Shown: positions 26,981 through 35,414, numbered from the stretch's first letter. The stretch: 64,000 nt of DNA from Asticcacaulis sp. AC460 (GCF_000495795.1 NZ_AWGD01000015.1:62001-126000), one strand, 5' to 3'. Numbers and translations: made by a program. The notes: generated by a model from the sequence alone, not told the origin.

Positions 26981-27601
26981 TCAGATCCAGCTGTGGGCGA
27001 AGATATCGCAATCTTCCCAACCTGCCAAATCCAGTTTGACGCGCTGCGGCAAAAAGTCGAAGCAGGCCTGGGCCAGTTCGGCACGGCCTTCGCGCGCCAG
27101 CATGGCGTCCAGCCTGTCCTTCAGGGCGTGCAGGTGCAGCACATCGGAAGCCGCATAGGCCAGTTGTTCCGGCGTCAGGTTCGCCGCGCCCCAGTCCGAG
27201 CTTTGCTGCGCCTTGGACATGTCGACGCCCAGAAGTTCACGCGACAGGTCCTTCAGGCCGTGGCGATCGGTATAGGTACGCGCCAGTTTCGAAGCGATCT
27301 TGGTGCAGTAGACCGGCGTGGTCGAGACACCCAGGTGCAGGGCAAACATGCCGATGTCGAAGCGGCCGTAGTGGAACAGTTTCAGCACCGACGGGTCGAC
27401 CAGCAAAGCCTTCAGGTTGGGGCAGTCATAGGCGGGACGGTTCAGGCGCACGACGTGGGCATGACCGTCGCCGGCGGAGAGCTGAACGACACACAGGTCG
27501 TCACGGCCGAAGCGCAGCCCCATGGTTTCGGAATCGATGGCGACGCTCTTGCCCAGGTCCAGGCCAGCCGGCAGGTCGCCTTCGTGGTAAAATACGGTCA
27601 A
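26981..27601 (-). CDS. RNase D-like 3'-5' exonuclease (DEDDy)
   Basis: A 206-residue protein with a single DEDD exonuclease domain. VAIDSETMGL gives D23 and E25, LFHYGRFDIGM the third acid, and YAASDVLHLHAL the tyrosine and final aspartate. It lacks the HRDC domains of full RNase D, so it is a short alphaproteobacterial variant. It likely trims RNA 3' ends, but DNA or a toxin-like target cannot be excluded. It is placed just ahead of lptC, as in Caulobacter relatives. Confidence 0.88.
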   Translation of the reverse strand: MTVFYHEGDLPAGLDLGKSVAIDSETMGLRFGRDDLCVVQLSAGDGHAHVVRLNRPAYDCPNLKALLVDPSVLKLFHYGRFDIGMFALHLGVSTTPVYCTKIASKLARTYTDRHGLKDLSRELLGVDMSKAQQSSDWGAANLTPEQLAYAASDVLHLHALKDRLDAMLAREGRAELAQACFDFLPQRVKLDLAGWEDCDIFAHSWI

Positions 27602-27678
27602 GTTGTCGGTACCCTGATGTTATGTGCCCCGGCACTCGCTACCCCCGAATGACGCAAAGGTCAATCTTCGGGCCCGCA

Positions 27679-28341
27679 CTATAGCTTCGCCCGCAGAAAG
27701 ACCATCATCCGCTTCCAAGCCAGCTCGGCGGCTTCGGGGTTGTAGACTTCCGGGCGGGTCCGGTTGAAGAAGGCGTGGTCGGCTTCGTAGCTGTGAAAAT
27801 CCGGGGCATTCCCGGCCGCCGTCATCGCGGCTTCCATGTCGGCCACCACCGCCGGCGTTACCCAGTCGTCCAGCGTGCCGAAATGGCCCTGGAACGGGAT
27901 TTTGATGTCGGCCGGATCGGCAAAGGCCTTGGGTGGGACGCCGTAGAAGCAAACGGCCGCCGTCAAGCCATCCAGGCGGGCCGCCGAGGCCAGGGCCAGG
28001 GCGCCGCCCATGCAGAAGCCCATCACCGCCACCCGGTCGTTGATGCCCTTGAGGTACTCGACGGTCGCCGCGATGTCCTGGTGCACGGCACCGGGAAAAT
28101 CCAGCCCGTTCATCATGTGCGAGGCTTCGTCGGCGTCCTGGGTGATCCGGCCGTGATACAGGTCGGGCGCGATGGCGTTGAAGCCTTCGTCGGCGAAACG
28201 CTCGACGATCGACTTGATGTTGTCGTTGAGGCCCCACCATTCCTGCAGGACGATGACGTTGGGGCGGGCCGGGTCGATGTCGGACTGGTAAGCGTCCAGA
28301 CCGCTGCCGTCCGGACGTTGCAAGGTGATCATCTGGCCCAT
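27679..28341 (-). CDS. Dienelactone hydrolase family protein
   Basis: A 220-residue alpha/beta hydrolase of the dienelactone hydrolase type. VLQEWWGLND carries the family glutamate (about E34), VAVMGFCMGGALAL the cysteine nucleophile (about C110), and an aspartate (GTLDDWVTP) and histidine (YEADHAFFNR) complete the triad. True dienelactone hydrolases act in chlorocatechol breakdown, but most genomic copies have other carboxylester substrates and no aromatic pathway genes are nearby. It starts 47 bases before the palindromic element at 28388. Confidence 0.9.
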   Translation of the reverse strand: MGQMITLQRPDGSGLDAYQSDIDPARPNVIVLQEWWGLNDNIKSIVERFADEGFNAIAPDLYHGRITQDADEASHMMNGLDFPGAVHQDIAATVEYLKGINDRVAVMGFCMGGALALASAARLDGLTAAVCFYGVPPKAFADPADIKIPFQGHFGTLDDWVTPAVVADMEAAMTAAGNAPDFHSYEADHAFFNRTRPEVYNPEAAELAWKRMMVFLRAKL

Positions 28342-28387
28342 GGGCGCCTCCTGATATCTAAATAGATGCGGTCATCGGGATTGACCG

Positions 28388-28546
28388 TTCTTATCCTCCA
28401 CCGCTTGCGGGGGAGGTGCCGCCGCATGGCGGCGGAGGGGGAACCGGGAGCTCAGAGCTAGCGTCGCCCCCTCCGTCTCGACGCGCTTCGCCCCCAAGAG
28501 GGCTCGCTTGCTCGACACCTCCCCCGCAAGCGGTGGAGGATAAGAA
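28388..28546. repeat. Inverted-repeat element with 31-base perfect arms
   Basis: The arms 28388-28418 and 28516-28546 are exact reverse complements over 31 bases. The centre contains smaller stems such as GCCGCCGCATGGCGGC. The right arm ends one base before the stop codon of the HD-domain gene, so the element is effectively the 3' untranslated region of that gene. Its CCTCCACCGCTTGCGG core is shared with the degenerate repeat near 1825. Confidence 0.8.
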
Positions 28547-28547
28547 G

Positions 28548-29174
28548 CTATATAGGCTCGAATTGCCCGGTCTGCCACAGCTCTCGTTCAGCGATCAGGT
28601 TCTGTTTCGCCTGGGCGTCGCGGTCGGCAAAGGCCGACGTCAGGAAGATGTGGTCGCGTTCAAGGGTCGGGTTGAGGAACAGCGCCACGCGGCCGGCGGC
28701 ATAGGCTTCGGGTCCATAAACCGGCACATATTCGCGATAGACGCCGCGGGCATAGGCGAGATAGTCCGGCCATTCTGCGCCCAGCACCGACATGTCGATG
28801 TCGAGCACCAGGTTGGTATCCGGATCGTCCGACGGCAGGTGGGCCTGGGTGGCCAGGATATGGCGGCAGGCGCGGTCGACATCGATACCGGGAAGTGCGT
28901 CACGCAGGCGTTGGGCGCTCACGGCTTCGTTGTCGCGCCGGGCGGGGTCGTAGACAATGTCATGGAAAAACAGCGCCAATAGCGCCTGGTCGGGATCTTC
29001 GAACCCGTCCTGGACGGAATCGAACTGCGCAGCCACCGCCGCGATATGGCTGAGGCTGTGGTAATAACGGTGCGGTTCGCTGTAGGCCGCGGCGATATCA
29101 CGCCACAAGGCACCGCCGTCGGCCAAACCGAGGTCCGCGCTCAGAAAGCGCCAGCGGATTTCGAGGCCGCTCAG
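28548..29174 (-). CDS. Predicted metal-dependent HD-superfamily phosphohydrolase (COG4339-like), probable CTG start
   Basis: The conserved protein begins at about LSGLEIRWRFL and runs about 208 residues, with YSEPHRYYHSLSHI and LALFFHDIVYDP...NE as the metal-binding HD core. Substrates of this family are unknown. The frame stays open far upstream, but residues before this point look like translated noise. No ATG, GTG or TTG lies near the expected start. A CTG at 29172-29174 sits five bases after AAGGGG and overlaps the TGA of a small upstream frame (CTGA). I therefore suggest a CTG start with coupling. Otherwise the protein would start further upstream with an unconserved leader. Confidence 0.75.
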   Translation of the reverse strand: MSGLEIRWRFLSADLGLADGGALWRDIAAAYSEPHRYYHSLSHIAAVAAQFDSVQDGFEDPDQALLALFFHDIVYDPARRDNEAVSAQRLRDALPGIDVDRACRHILATQAHLPSDDPDTNLVLDIDMSVLGAEWPDYLAYARGVYREYVPVYGPEAYAAGRVALFLNPTLERDHIFLTSAFADRDAQAKQNLIAERELWQTGQFEPI

Positions 29175-29329
29175 GCGAGCCCCTTGGGCAGGCTGCGCGG
29201 TTTGGGCATCACCGGATGGGCGAAGGCCGGCGACGGCTGCGGCACGAAGACCTGAGGCGCAAATTGCCGGGCTGCGGCAATCCAGTTTGCGGCAATAACT
29301 TTGTTCAACACGGGCACACCCATCATCAT
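29171..29329 (-). CDS. Possible small protein overlapping the HD-domain gene
   Basis: A 52-codon frame (MMMGVPVLNKVIAANW and on) ends at a TGA that overlaps the likely CTG start of the HD-domain gene, with a strong AAGGGG near its own 3' end. Its own binding site is weak, and three consecutive ATGs at 29321-29329 are possible starts. The composition is proline-rich at the end (MPKPRSLPKGLA). I do not recognise it. It may be a leader peptide that couples translation to the HD gene, or chance. Confidence 0.4.
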   Translation of the reverse strand: MMMGVPVLNKVIAANWIAAARQFAPQVFVPQPSPAFAHPVMPKPRSLPKGLA

Positions 29330-29439
29330 GGTTGTTTCTGAACCGCCGAACCCACCAGCCCGGCCATACAATTCCTGTACCCGTCCATAATATCAAAATT
29401 CGATGAGGAATTGTTTAAGAACACCGTTATCAAGTAGTT

Positions 29440-29480
29440 AAAGAAAATGCCGCGTCTCCGAAGACACGCGGCATTCTTTT
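29440..29480 (-). terminator. Intrinsic terminator after the TonB-dependent receptor gene
   Basis: AATGCCGCGT (29446-29455) and ACGCGGCATT (29466-29475) form a perfect ten-base stem. On the minus strand it is followed by TTCTTTAA. It lies directly after the stop of the leftward receptor gene. Confidence 0.8.
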
Positions 29481-29497
29481 GACCCTGACGGATCAGG

Positions 29498-31942
29498 TTA
29501 GAACTTCGATCCCACACGGATCCCGAAGGTCTGCGGCTGGATGACCACAGCATAGGGACGCGTACAGACCGAACAGGCGACGTAGCGCGATAACTGGCCG
29601 CGTTCATCAGTCAGGTTGCTGACATAGGCTTCCAGGGTCCAGGTCGACCACTCAAACCCGCCGGACAGGTTGATGGTGGTAAAGCTGGGCAGGTCCCCGA
29701 CCAAAGCGGCATCATCAACCCGCAGGTCGGAGGTGGCGTCGCTCTGATAGGCGAAGACACCCTGAACATACGGACGATATTCGCTGGCCGTCCAGGTGTA
29801 GCGGGCGCTGCCGGCAACCTTGACCTTCGGCGTGATCGGCAGACGGGTGCCTTCCGGCGCTTCTTCGGAACCGGCGCAGGAATTGGTCGCCGTGGGGCAC
29901 AGCGCCTCATCGGCCTTGGCGTCGGTATAGGCGCCGCTGGCCGTCAGGGTCAGCTGTGAGGTCGGTGACCAGGTCACATCGGTTTCGATACCGTTGATCG
30001 TGGCATCCGGCCCGTTGCGGATTTCCGTGAAGCTGTTCAGGCCCAGGAAGGAGAACTGGAAGTCTTCCCATTTCTGGTGATAGACCGCGCCGTTCCACCG
30101 CAGGGTGCCGTCCGCCAGGGTGACCTTCCAACCGGCTTCCATGTTCTGCAGATAGTCGGGCTGATAGGCGTAGTCGCCGCGGCGGTTGATGCCGCCCGGA
30201 CGGAAGCCGGTCGACAAGGTCGCGTAATAGAGCCGGCCGGCCTTCGGCTTCCAGCTCAGGTTCAGCTTATAGGTCGAGCCGTCACCCTTGGCGACCTTGG
30301 GCACGACCGTATTGCCATCCAGAACGCCGAGGTTCGTACAGGGCGTACCCTCCACGACGCCGGGCAGCAAAGCCGCCGACGTGCCGTCGGTATAGTTTTC
30401 ACGCACGGTCTTGCCGTTGGCGGTGAAACACCCGGCCACCCCGGTGCGCGACGAGCCGGCGCCATTCCACGGCGGACCGTTCGGATTGCGGCCAAAGCCG
30501 AAGAAGCCGACCAGCGAGTTTTCATACTCATAGAAGCGCATACCAGCCGTCAGGCTGAGGGTCGGCGTAAAATCATAGGTCGCCTCGCCAAAGATGGCCT
30601 TGTCGATGTCCTCGCGGTCCTGCAGGGTCAGCCACAGGGTTTCCGGCCAGCCATTGACCGACATTTCCGGCGCCAGGTTGGGAATGATGTAGTTCTGATA
30701 GATGTGGTTGGTCTGTTCCTGGTAGAAAAGACCACCGACCCAGCGGAACTTTCCGTCGGTCGGCGAGGCGATCCGCAGTTCATGGCTGGTCTTGCCGTAG
30801 TGGTAGGAGCCTTCGATGTACTGACGCGGATCGACGGTGTCGCCGTTGGAGTCGTAGAGATAGAAATAGCCGGCCAGACCGCCGTAATCGGCATACATGG
30901 CGTCATAGGCTTCGGCGTAGTCGGTATAGTCCGACGTGCCCGACGATTTACGGTCCATATGGGCCGTGGCGTAGGTCAGGTCGAAATTGCCGATCTTGCC
31001 TTCGACCGTCAACGCCGCCTGGACGAAGCGATCCTTGCCGTTATCGGGATAGAAGCGCTGGACCTCCAGGTCGCCGACGCTTGCGTCCATGCCGAACACG
31101 CCCGTCGTCTTCTGGGTCTGGCCCATCAGCGAGGCGGTGGCCGTCCAGTTTTCCGAGAAGTCGATCTTCAGCGCTGCGCGGGCGCCCGAAATGGCAATGT
31201 CGTTGAAGTCTTCTTCGACGAAGTCGTCATTGTCGACGACGATGCCCTCGACCTCTGGCAGGAAGGCGCGCGAGCCCGGAACGTTATCGATATAGCCGCC
31301 GACCTTTTCGGTCCAGCCGACGACACGCAGAGCGACGCCGGGGCTGAGCGGGATGTTCAGCATGCCTTCCAGCTTGCCGCCGGTCTCGCCACCGGTGATG
31401 GTGTTGGCTTCGGCATCAAAACGGCCATAGAAGCCCGACTGGTCCGGCTTGTTGGTGATGATGCGGATGGTGCCGGCCTGGGACGAAGCGCCGTACAGGG
31501 TGCCTTGCGGACCTGCCAGCGATTCGATCCGCGAGACGTCGTAGATGTGGACATCCAGAGCGCCGCCGATGGTGGTCACCGGCTGTTCGTCGAGATAGAC
31601 GCCGACGCTGGGCAGGGAGCCCGAGTGGTTGCCGTCGCCGCCAGAAGCGACGCCGCGCATATAGACATTGGTCGAACCCGGCGTCGAGGTCTGGAACGAC
31701 ACGCTGGGCAGTTGCAGGGCGTAGTCGTTGAAGTTGCCGATGTTCAGTTGGTCCAGCTTCTTCGTGGTCAGCGCCGTGATGGCGATGGGCACGTTGGACA
31801 GGCGCTCGCTACGCTTTTGCGCCGTAACGATAACTTCGCCTGATTCAGTGACAGGCGCCGAATCCTGGGCCTGGGCGAGGACGGGCAGTGCCGTCAACAT
31901 GGTCGTGGTCAGCAGGGTTGCCGACAGTATCCGCTTGTTCAT
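29498..31942 (-). CDS. TonB-dependent outer membrane receptor
   Basis: An 814-residue receptor with a signal peptide (about 1-25, ending AQAQ). A TonB box-like GEVIVTAQKR and a plug domain follow (LSNVPIAITALTTKKLDQLNIGNF, VYMRGVASGGDGNHSGSLPSVGVYLDEQPV, ESLAGPQGTLYGASSQAGTIRIITNKP). The barrel ends in FGIRVGSKF. The SxxVPxxVxxxTxxxL plug and GxYLDE segment are typical of Caulobacterales/Sphingomonadales receptors for complex organic ligands. The ligand is unknown. A TPR sulfotransferase gene lies 147 bases upstream on the same strand. Confidence 0.94.
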   Translation of the reverse strand: MNKRILSATLLTTTMLTALPVLAQAQDSAPVTESGEVIVTAQKRSERLSNVPIAITALTTKKLDQLNIGNFNDYALQLPSVSFQTSTPGSTNVYMRGVASGGDGNHSGSLPSVGVYLDEQPVTTIGGALDVHIYDVSRIESLAGPQGTLYGASSQAGTIRIITNKPDQSGFYGRFDAEANTITGGETGGKLEGMLNIPLSPGVALRVVGWTEKVGGYIDNVPGSRAFLPEVEGIVVDNDDFVEEDFNDIAISGARAALKIDFSENWTATASLMGQTQKTTGVFGMDASVGDLEVQRFYPDNGKDRFVQAALTVEGKIGNFDLTYATAHMDRKSSGTSDYTDYAEAYDAMYADYGGLAGYFYLYDSNGDTVDPRQYIEGSYHYGKTSHELRIASPTDGKFRWVGGLFYQEQTNHIYQNYIIPNLAPEMSVNGWPETLWLTLQDREDIDKAIFGEATYDFTPTLSLTAGMRFYEYENSLVGFFGFGRNPNGPPWNGAGSSRTGVAGCFTANGKTVRENYTDGTSAALLPGVVEGTPCTNLGVLDGNTVVPKVAKGDGSTYKLNLSWKPKAGRLYYATLSTGFRPGGINRRGDYAYQPDYLQNMEAGWKVTLADGTLRWNGAVYHQKWEDFQFSFLGLNSFTEIRNGPDATINGIETDVTWSPTSQLTLTASGAYTDAKADEALCPTATNSCAGSEEAPEGTRLPITPKVKVAGSARYTWTASEYRPYVQGVFAYQSDATSDLRVDDAALVGDLPSFTTINLSGGFEWSTWTLEAYVSNLTDERGQLSRYVACSVCTRPYAVVIQPQTFGIRVGSKF

Positions 31943-32089
31943 ATCCGTCTCCCGGTAAGATGGAATGTGACATGATTGTGACTGATGTGATCACACGTCA
32001 ATCGCCATATGTGCAGTGCGGAAAAAGGCCATGCCAGCGTGACGGATTTGTCACGAATTTGATTACAGAACCGTAAGGTTTCCCTTACG

Positions 32090-33706
32090 TTACATGGTTT
32101 CCGGCGCGGTATCCGGGTAATGGTGCAGTACGGGACCGAGCGCGGCTTTCAACGGCTCCAGCCACGGCTCGAAGGCCCGCCAGGCCTCAGTACCCTCCTT
32201 GAAAATCGGCTGGCGCACCTGTTCCGACGAAGGGGTGCGGACGGCGCGGTCGTTTTCGTGGAAGCGCAGGCAGGCGTCCTCGAAGTCCAGCCCGCAGGCG
32301 GCCAGCAGGGCGCGCACCTCGGTTTCGGTATCCTCGACCATGCGTTCGTAGATGACGCGGTGGACCCGGCCCGGCAGGGCGGCGTCGACATGGGTCATGT
32401 GGCGGACATAGTCGGCATAGTAGCGGCCGAGATCCGTCAGGTCGTAGGTAAAGGACTGGCCGCGGGCGAAGTGCTGCTTGAAGTTGGAGAAGCAGCACGA
32501 CAGCGGGTGACGGCGGGCGTCGATGATCTTCGCATTGGGCAGGATCAGGTGGATGAAGGGCGCGTGCAGCCAGTTGTTGGGTAGCTTGTCGATAAAGAAC
32601 GGCCGGTCAGTCTTGCGTTGGATACGGGTGCGTTCGAGATAATCCTCGCCCAGTTCGCGCAACTCATCGGGTGTGAGCGAGGCCAGGCGGCGGGGATAGT
32701 CGCTCCAGCGCTTGGCCAGGTTGGGAATGTCGGCCAGTTCCGAGGTGCCTTCGACCAGGCTGTGGCTGGACAGGATCTGTTCGACCAGGGTCGAGCCGGC
32801 GCGCGGCATGCCGACCACGAAGATGACGTCCGGCGCCGCGCAGCCCTGCCCCGCCCGGTCAGCAAAAAACGGCTGCGTGAACAGGGTGCGGCCCGCCGTG
32901 ACCAGGCGCTCCATGTCGCCGGCGTCGTAGTCCAGGCCCTTCTTGCGCAGGGCATTGCCCGCAGCATAGTGGGTAAAGGCCTCCTGAGGTTGTTTGGCGT
33001 CCTCGAACGCCTTGCCCAGGGCAAAGTCGAGATGGAAACGGTCTTCGTCGCTGAGGCCGGGTGTTTCCAGGGCCGCCTGCATGGCGGCGACATCATCGGG
33101 AGTGAATTTCACCGTCTTCAGATTGGCCAGGCTCCACCAGACCTCGCCCAGGTGTTGCGACAGCTCCAGCGCCCGGCGGTAGGCGGTGACGCCGTCAGCG
33201 GTGCGGCCGACGGTCTTCAGCATATGGCCGTAGCTCATCCACACCTTGGGCTGTTTCGGCCAGCCCTTGAGCACCGCTTCGTACAGGATGAGGGCCTCAT
33301 CAAACTCGCCGATACGGCCGAGTGCTGCGGCCTTGAGGTTGCTGTAGCCGACGTGGTCAGGATCATCGACGATCAGATGGTTCAGCTCAGCGATGGCCTC
33401 ACCCGGCCGGTTCTGGCGATACAGGACCGTGGCCAGGTTGGCGCGGGCGGCGCCGAATTCCGGCGCGATCTCCAGTGCCCGGCGCAGCAGACCTTCGGAA
33501 TCCTTCATCCGGCCGATGCGCGCCGCCAGCTCAGCCAGCATACGGATCGCCGCCACATCCAGCGGATAGTCGTGCAGGTGGCGTTTCAGGATGGGCTCGG
33601 CCTCGGCCAGGCGGTTGTCGTGCAGGGCCAGGGCCGCCTGCATAAGCTGCGGATTGCGCAGCCCCGAGGCGATGGCTTGGTGTGAGATGGGTTTCGAAAC
33701 CGGCAT
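32090..33706 (-). CDS. TPR-containing sulfotransferase
   Basis: A 538-residue cytoplasmic protein. The N-terminal part, to about residue 260, is made of tetratricopeptide helices (EAEPILKRHLHDYPLDVAAIRMLAELAARIG, FGAARANLATVLYRQNRPGEAI). The C-terminal part is a PAPS-dependent sulfotransferase with the phosphosulfate loop VVGMPRAGSTLVEQILSSHS (about 297-316). A later RRHPLSCCFSNFKQHFA contains the 3'-phosphate-binding region. The acceptor is unknown. In related bacteria such genes are often next to TonB-dependent receptors, as here. The start is ATG at 33706, and the promoter region is shared with the divergent small membrane protein operon. Confidence 0.9.
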   Translation of the reverse strand: MPVSKPISHQAIASGLRNPQLMQAALALHDNRLAEAEPILKRHLHDYPLDVAAIRMLAELAARIGRMKDSEGLLRRALEIAPEFGAARANLATVLYRQNRPGEAIAELNHLIVDDPDHVGYSNLKAAALGRIGEFDEALILYEAVLKGWPKQPKVWMSYGHMLKTVGRTADGVTAYRRALELSQHLGEVWWSLANLKTVKFTPDDVAAMQAALETPGLSDEDRFHLDFALGKAFEDAKQPQEAFTHYAAGNALRKKGLDYDAGDMERLVTAGRTLFTQPFFADRAGQGCAAPDVIFVVGMPRAGSTLVEQILSSHSLVEGTSELADIPNLAKRWSDYPRRLASLTPDELRELGEDYLERTRIQRKTDRPFFIDKLPNNWLHAPFIHLILPNAKIIDARRHPLSCCFSNFKQHFARGQSFTYDLTDLGRYYADYVRHMTHVDAALPGRVHRVIYERMVEDTETEVRALLAACGLDFEDACLRFHENDRAVRTPSSEQVRQPIFKEGTEAWRAFEPWLEPLKAALGPVLHHYPDTAPETM

Positions 33707-33779
33707 GGGAATGATCTAAACTTTTTTTCGCCGCCGTGCCTAGGGGCTCATGCGCCGGCGGCAAAAATCGCAGCGATTC

Positions 33780-33863
33780 CAACATTTTGTGCGCATCGCC
33801 AACATAATGTTGTGTCTACTTGACATTTTAAGGCGCGAGATGTTAGGTTCGCACAACATATTG
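33780..33863 (+). promoter_or_regulatory. Promoter and repeated CAACAT operator-like sites upstream of the membrane protein/XRE operon
   Basis: Three related sites occur: CAACATTTTGTG (33780-33791), the palindrome CAACATAATGTTG extended by TG (33800-33814), and CACAACATATTG (33852-33863). A good -35 hexamer TTGACA lies at 33820-33825, with a weak -10 about 15-17 bases later. The first two sites flank the promoter upstream and the third lies near the expected start of transcription. They are plausible binding sites for the XRE regulator encoded in the operon. Confidence 0.55.
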
Positions 33864-33881
33864 AGAGGAGACCACAACAAA

Positions 33882-34274
33882 ATGTTTTCATGGCCCAACA
33901 CGCCCGCCTACACCCTGACCTCGATCTTTCTGTGGGTCGTCTTCCTGGCCGCCGTTTTCGGCCTGCATTATGGCCGGGCCGCCGGCTGGCCCGAGCCCGC
34001 CCTATGGCTGTTGGCGCTGACGCCCGCGGCGACGGTTCTGATCCAGACGCTCTACGCCTACAACCACATCGCCCGGCAGGACGAGTTTATCCGCGCGATC
34101 ACCGCCAAGCGCATCATCGTCGCCACCGGCCTGACCATCATGGCCGTCGTCGCCTGGAGCTGCGTCGGCATCTTCGCCCCGCTGCCCGACGTGCCGATGT
34201 GGCTGGTCTATCCGCTGTTCTGGGCCGTCTTCGGCATGGTTACGCCGCTGGTCAAGGGAGGTGCCGTCTCGTGA
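33882..34274 (+). CDS. Small four-span membrane protein, partner of an XRE regulator
   Basis: A 130-residue protein with four predicted membrane spans (about 10-30, 38-58, 76-97, 104-124) and a charged cytoplasmic or periplasmic loop ARQDEFIRAITAKR. Similar small membrane proteins with a DEFxR-like loop are often encoded directly before a compact XRE regulator. The role is unknown, perhaps sensing or inhibiting the regulator. The ATG at 33882 has GAGAGGAG 11 bases upstream. The stop overlaps the start of the XRE gene (GTGA). Confidence 0.75.
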   Translation: MFSWPNTPAYTLTSIFLWVVFLAAVFGLHYGRAAGWPEPALWLLALTPAATVLIQTLYAYNHIARQDEFIRAITAKRIIVATGLTIMAVVAWSCVGIFAPLPDVPMWLVYPLFWAVFGMVTPLVKGGAVS

Positions 34275-34483
34275 AAAGCCGTCTGAAAGTCCTGCGCGCC
34301 GAACGCGATATGACGCAGGAACAATTGTCGGCCGTCGTCGGCGTCTCCCGCTACGCCATCAATGCGTTGGAGACCGAACGGCACGACCCCTCGCTCGACC
34401 TCGCCTACCGCATCGCCGCCGCCTTCGGCGCCCGCGTCGAGGACGTCTTCCCCAATCCGTACCTGAAAGATCCGCAAACATGA
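34271..34483 (+). CDS. Compact XRE-family transcriptional regulator
   Basis: A 70-residue helix-turn-helix protein (VKSRLKVLRAERDMTQEQLSAVVGVSRYAINALETERHDPSLDLAYRIAAAFG). It is of the YozG-like single-domain type and binds DNA as a dimer. It starts with GTG, overlapping the membrane protein stop, and its own stop overlaps the ATG of the hydrolase gene, so all three are one translationally coupled operon. The CAACAT sites upstream of the operon are likely targets, which would make it autoregulated. Confidence 0.9.
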   Translation: MKSRLKVLRAERDMTQEQLSAVVGVSRYAINALETERHDPSLDLAYRIAAAFGARVEDVFPNPYLKDPQT

Positions 34484-35361
34484 ACCTGTTGAAATCCGCC
34501 CTGGCCCTCGCTGTGCCGCTGTTGGTCGCCGCAACGACCGCCTTCGCCGCCCCCGCTTGGCAATCGGAGCGCATCTCGGTCACCGTCGAAGGCGAAGGCC
34601 GCGACGTCGTTCTGATCCCCGGCCTCAGTTCGTCGGCGCAGGTCTGGGACACCACTGTCGCCGCCTTGCCGGGCTATCGCTACCACCGCATCCAGGTCGG
34701 CGGGTTCGCCGGCGCCCCGTCCGGCGCCAATGCCGAGGGCCCGGTCGTGGCCCCGGTAGCCGAGGACATCGCCCGCTATATCCGCGAAGCCGGCCTGAAG
34801 GACACCGCTCTGGTCGGGCATTCGCTGGGCGGAACCCTGGCCATGATGGTCGCCGCCCGTCATCCGGAGAATGTGTCGGATGTAATGGTGATCGACATGC
34901 TGCCCTTCATGGGCGCCATGTTCGGCGCGCCGGGCGCCACGCCGGCTTCAGTCGAGCCCATCGCCGCCCAGATCCGCGACGGCATCGCCAACAGCCCGGC
35001 CGACCAGCGCCTGAGCATGACCCAGGGCACGATCGCCGGCATGATCAAGACGGAGTCGTTTCGCGCGCCGGTCATCAAGCACGCCATGGACAGCGATTCA
35101 AAGGTGTCGGGCCAGGCCATGTATGACCTGATCACCACCGACCTGATGCCGGAGCTGGCGAATATCAAGGTGCCGATGCGGGTGCTGTGGGTGCTGCCGC
35201 CGAACGCGCCGGTGACCGCGGAGCAGATGGCGGGCTTCTACCAGATGTCTTTCGCCAAGGCGCCGAACGTGTCGCTCCGCCAGGTGACGGACAGCTACCA
35301 CTTCATCATGTACGACCAGCCGGCGGTGTTCGCGGAGGAACTAAGGATTTTGCTGAAGTAA
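34480..35361 (+). CDS. Exported alpha/beta hydrolase
   Basis: A 293-residue protein with a cleavable signal peptide (about 1-23, ending AFA) and an alpha/beta hydrolase fold. VVLIPGLSSSAQVW is the oxyanion region, ALVGHSLGGTLAMM the nucleophile elbow (GHSLG), MRVLWVLPP the late strand, and TDSYHFIMYDQP the catalytic histidine. It probably hydrolyses an ester in the periplasm. The ATG overlaps the XRE stop (ATGA). A longer upstream frame would run through the XRE gene and is rejected. Confidence 0.87.
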   Translation: MNLLKSALALAVPLLVAATTAFAAPAWQSERISVTVEGEGRDVVLIPGLSSSAQVWDTTVAALPGYRYHRIQVGGFAGAPSGANAEGPVVAPVAEDIARYIREAGLKDTALVGHSLGGTLAMMVAARHPENVSDVMVIDMLPFMGAMFGAPGATPASVEPIAAQIRDGIANSPADQRLSMTQGTIAGMIKTESFRAPVIKHAMDSDSKVSGQAMYDLITTDLMPELANIKVPMRVLWVLPPNAPVTAEQMAGFYQMSFAKAPNVSLRQVTDSYHFIMYDQPAVFAEELRILLK

Positions 35362-35380
35362 TCCGGCGAAGCCTGCAAAC

Positions 35381-35413
35381 TAAAAAGCCCACCGTTACCG
35401 GCGGGCTTTTTTA
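35381..35413. terminator. Bidirectional intrinsic terminator
   Basis: AAAAAGCCC...CGG and the reverse GGGCTTTTTT enclose a short loop, with A and T tracts on both sides. It can end the rightward hydrolase transcript and the leftward tRNA-Ala transcript, whose 3' end lies two bases beyond. Confidence 0.8.
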
Positions 35414-35414
35414 A

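Noticed and set aside
28388-28546. CRISPR-like repeat
   Set aside because: There are only two copies in inverted orientation, no regular spacers and no cas genes. It is a palindromic intergenic element.
30077-31843. A 588-codon plus-strand frame opposite the second TonB-dependent receptor
   Set aside because: The composition is that of a GC-rich antisense shadow, with no binding site at its start. The receptor gene explains the region.
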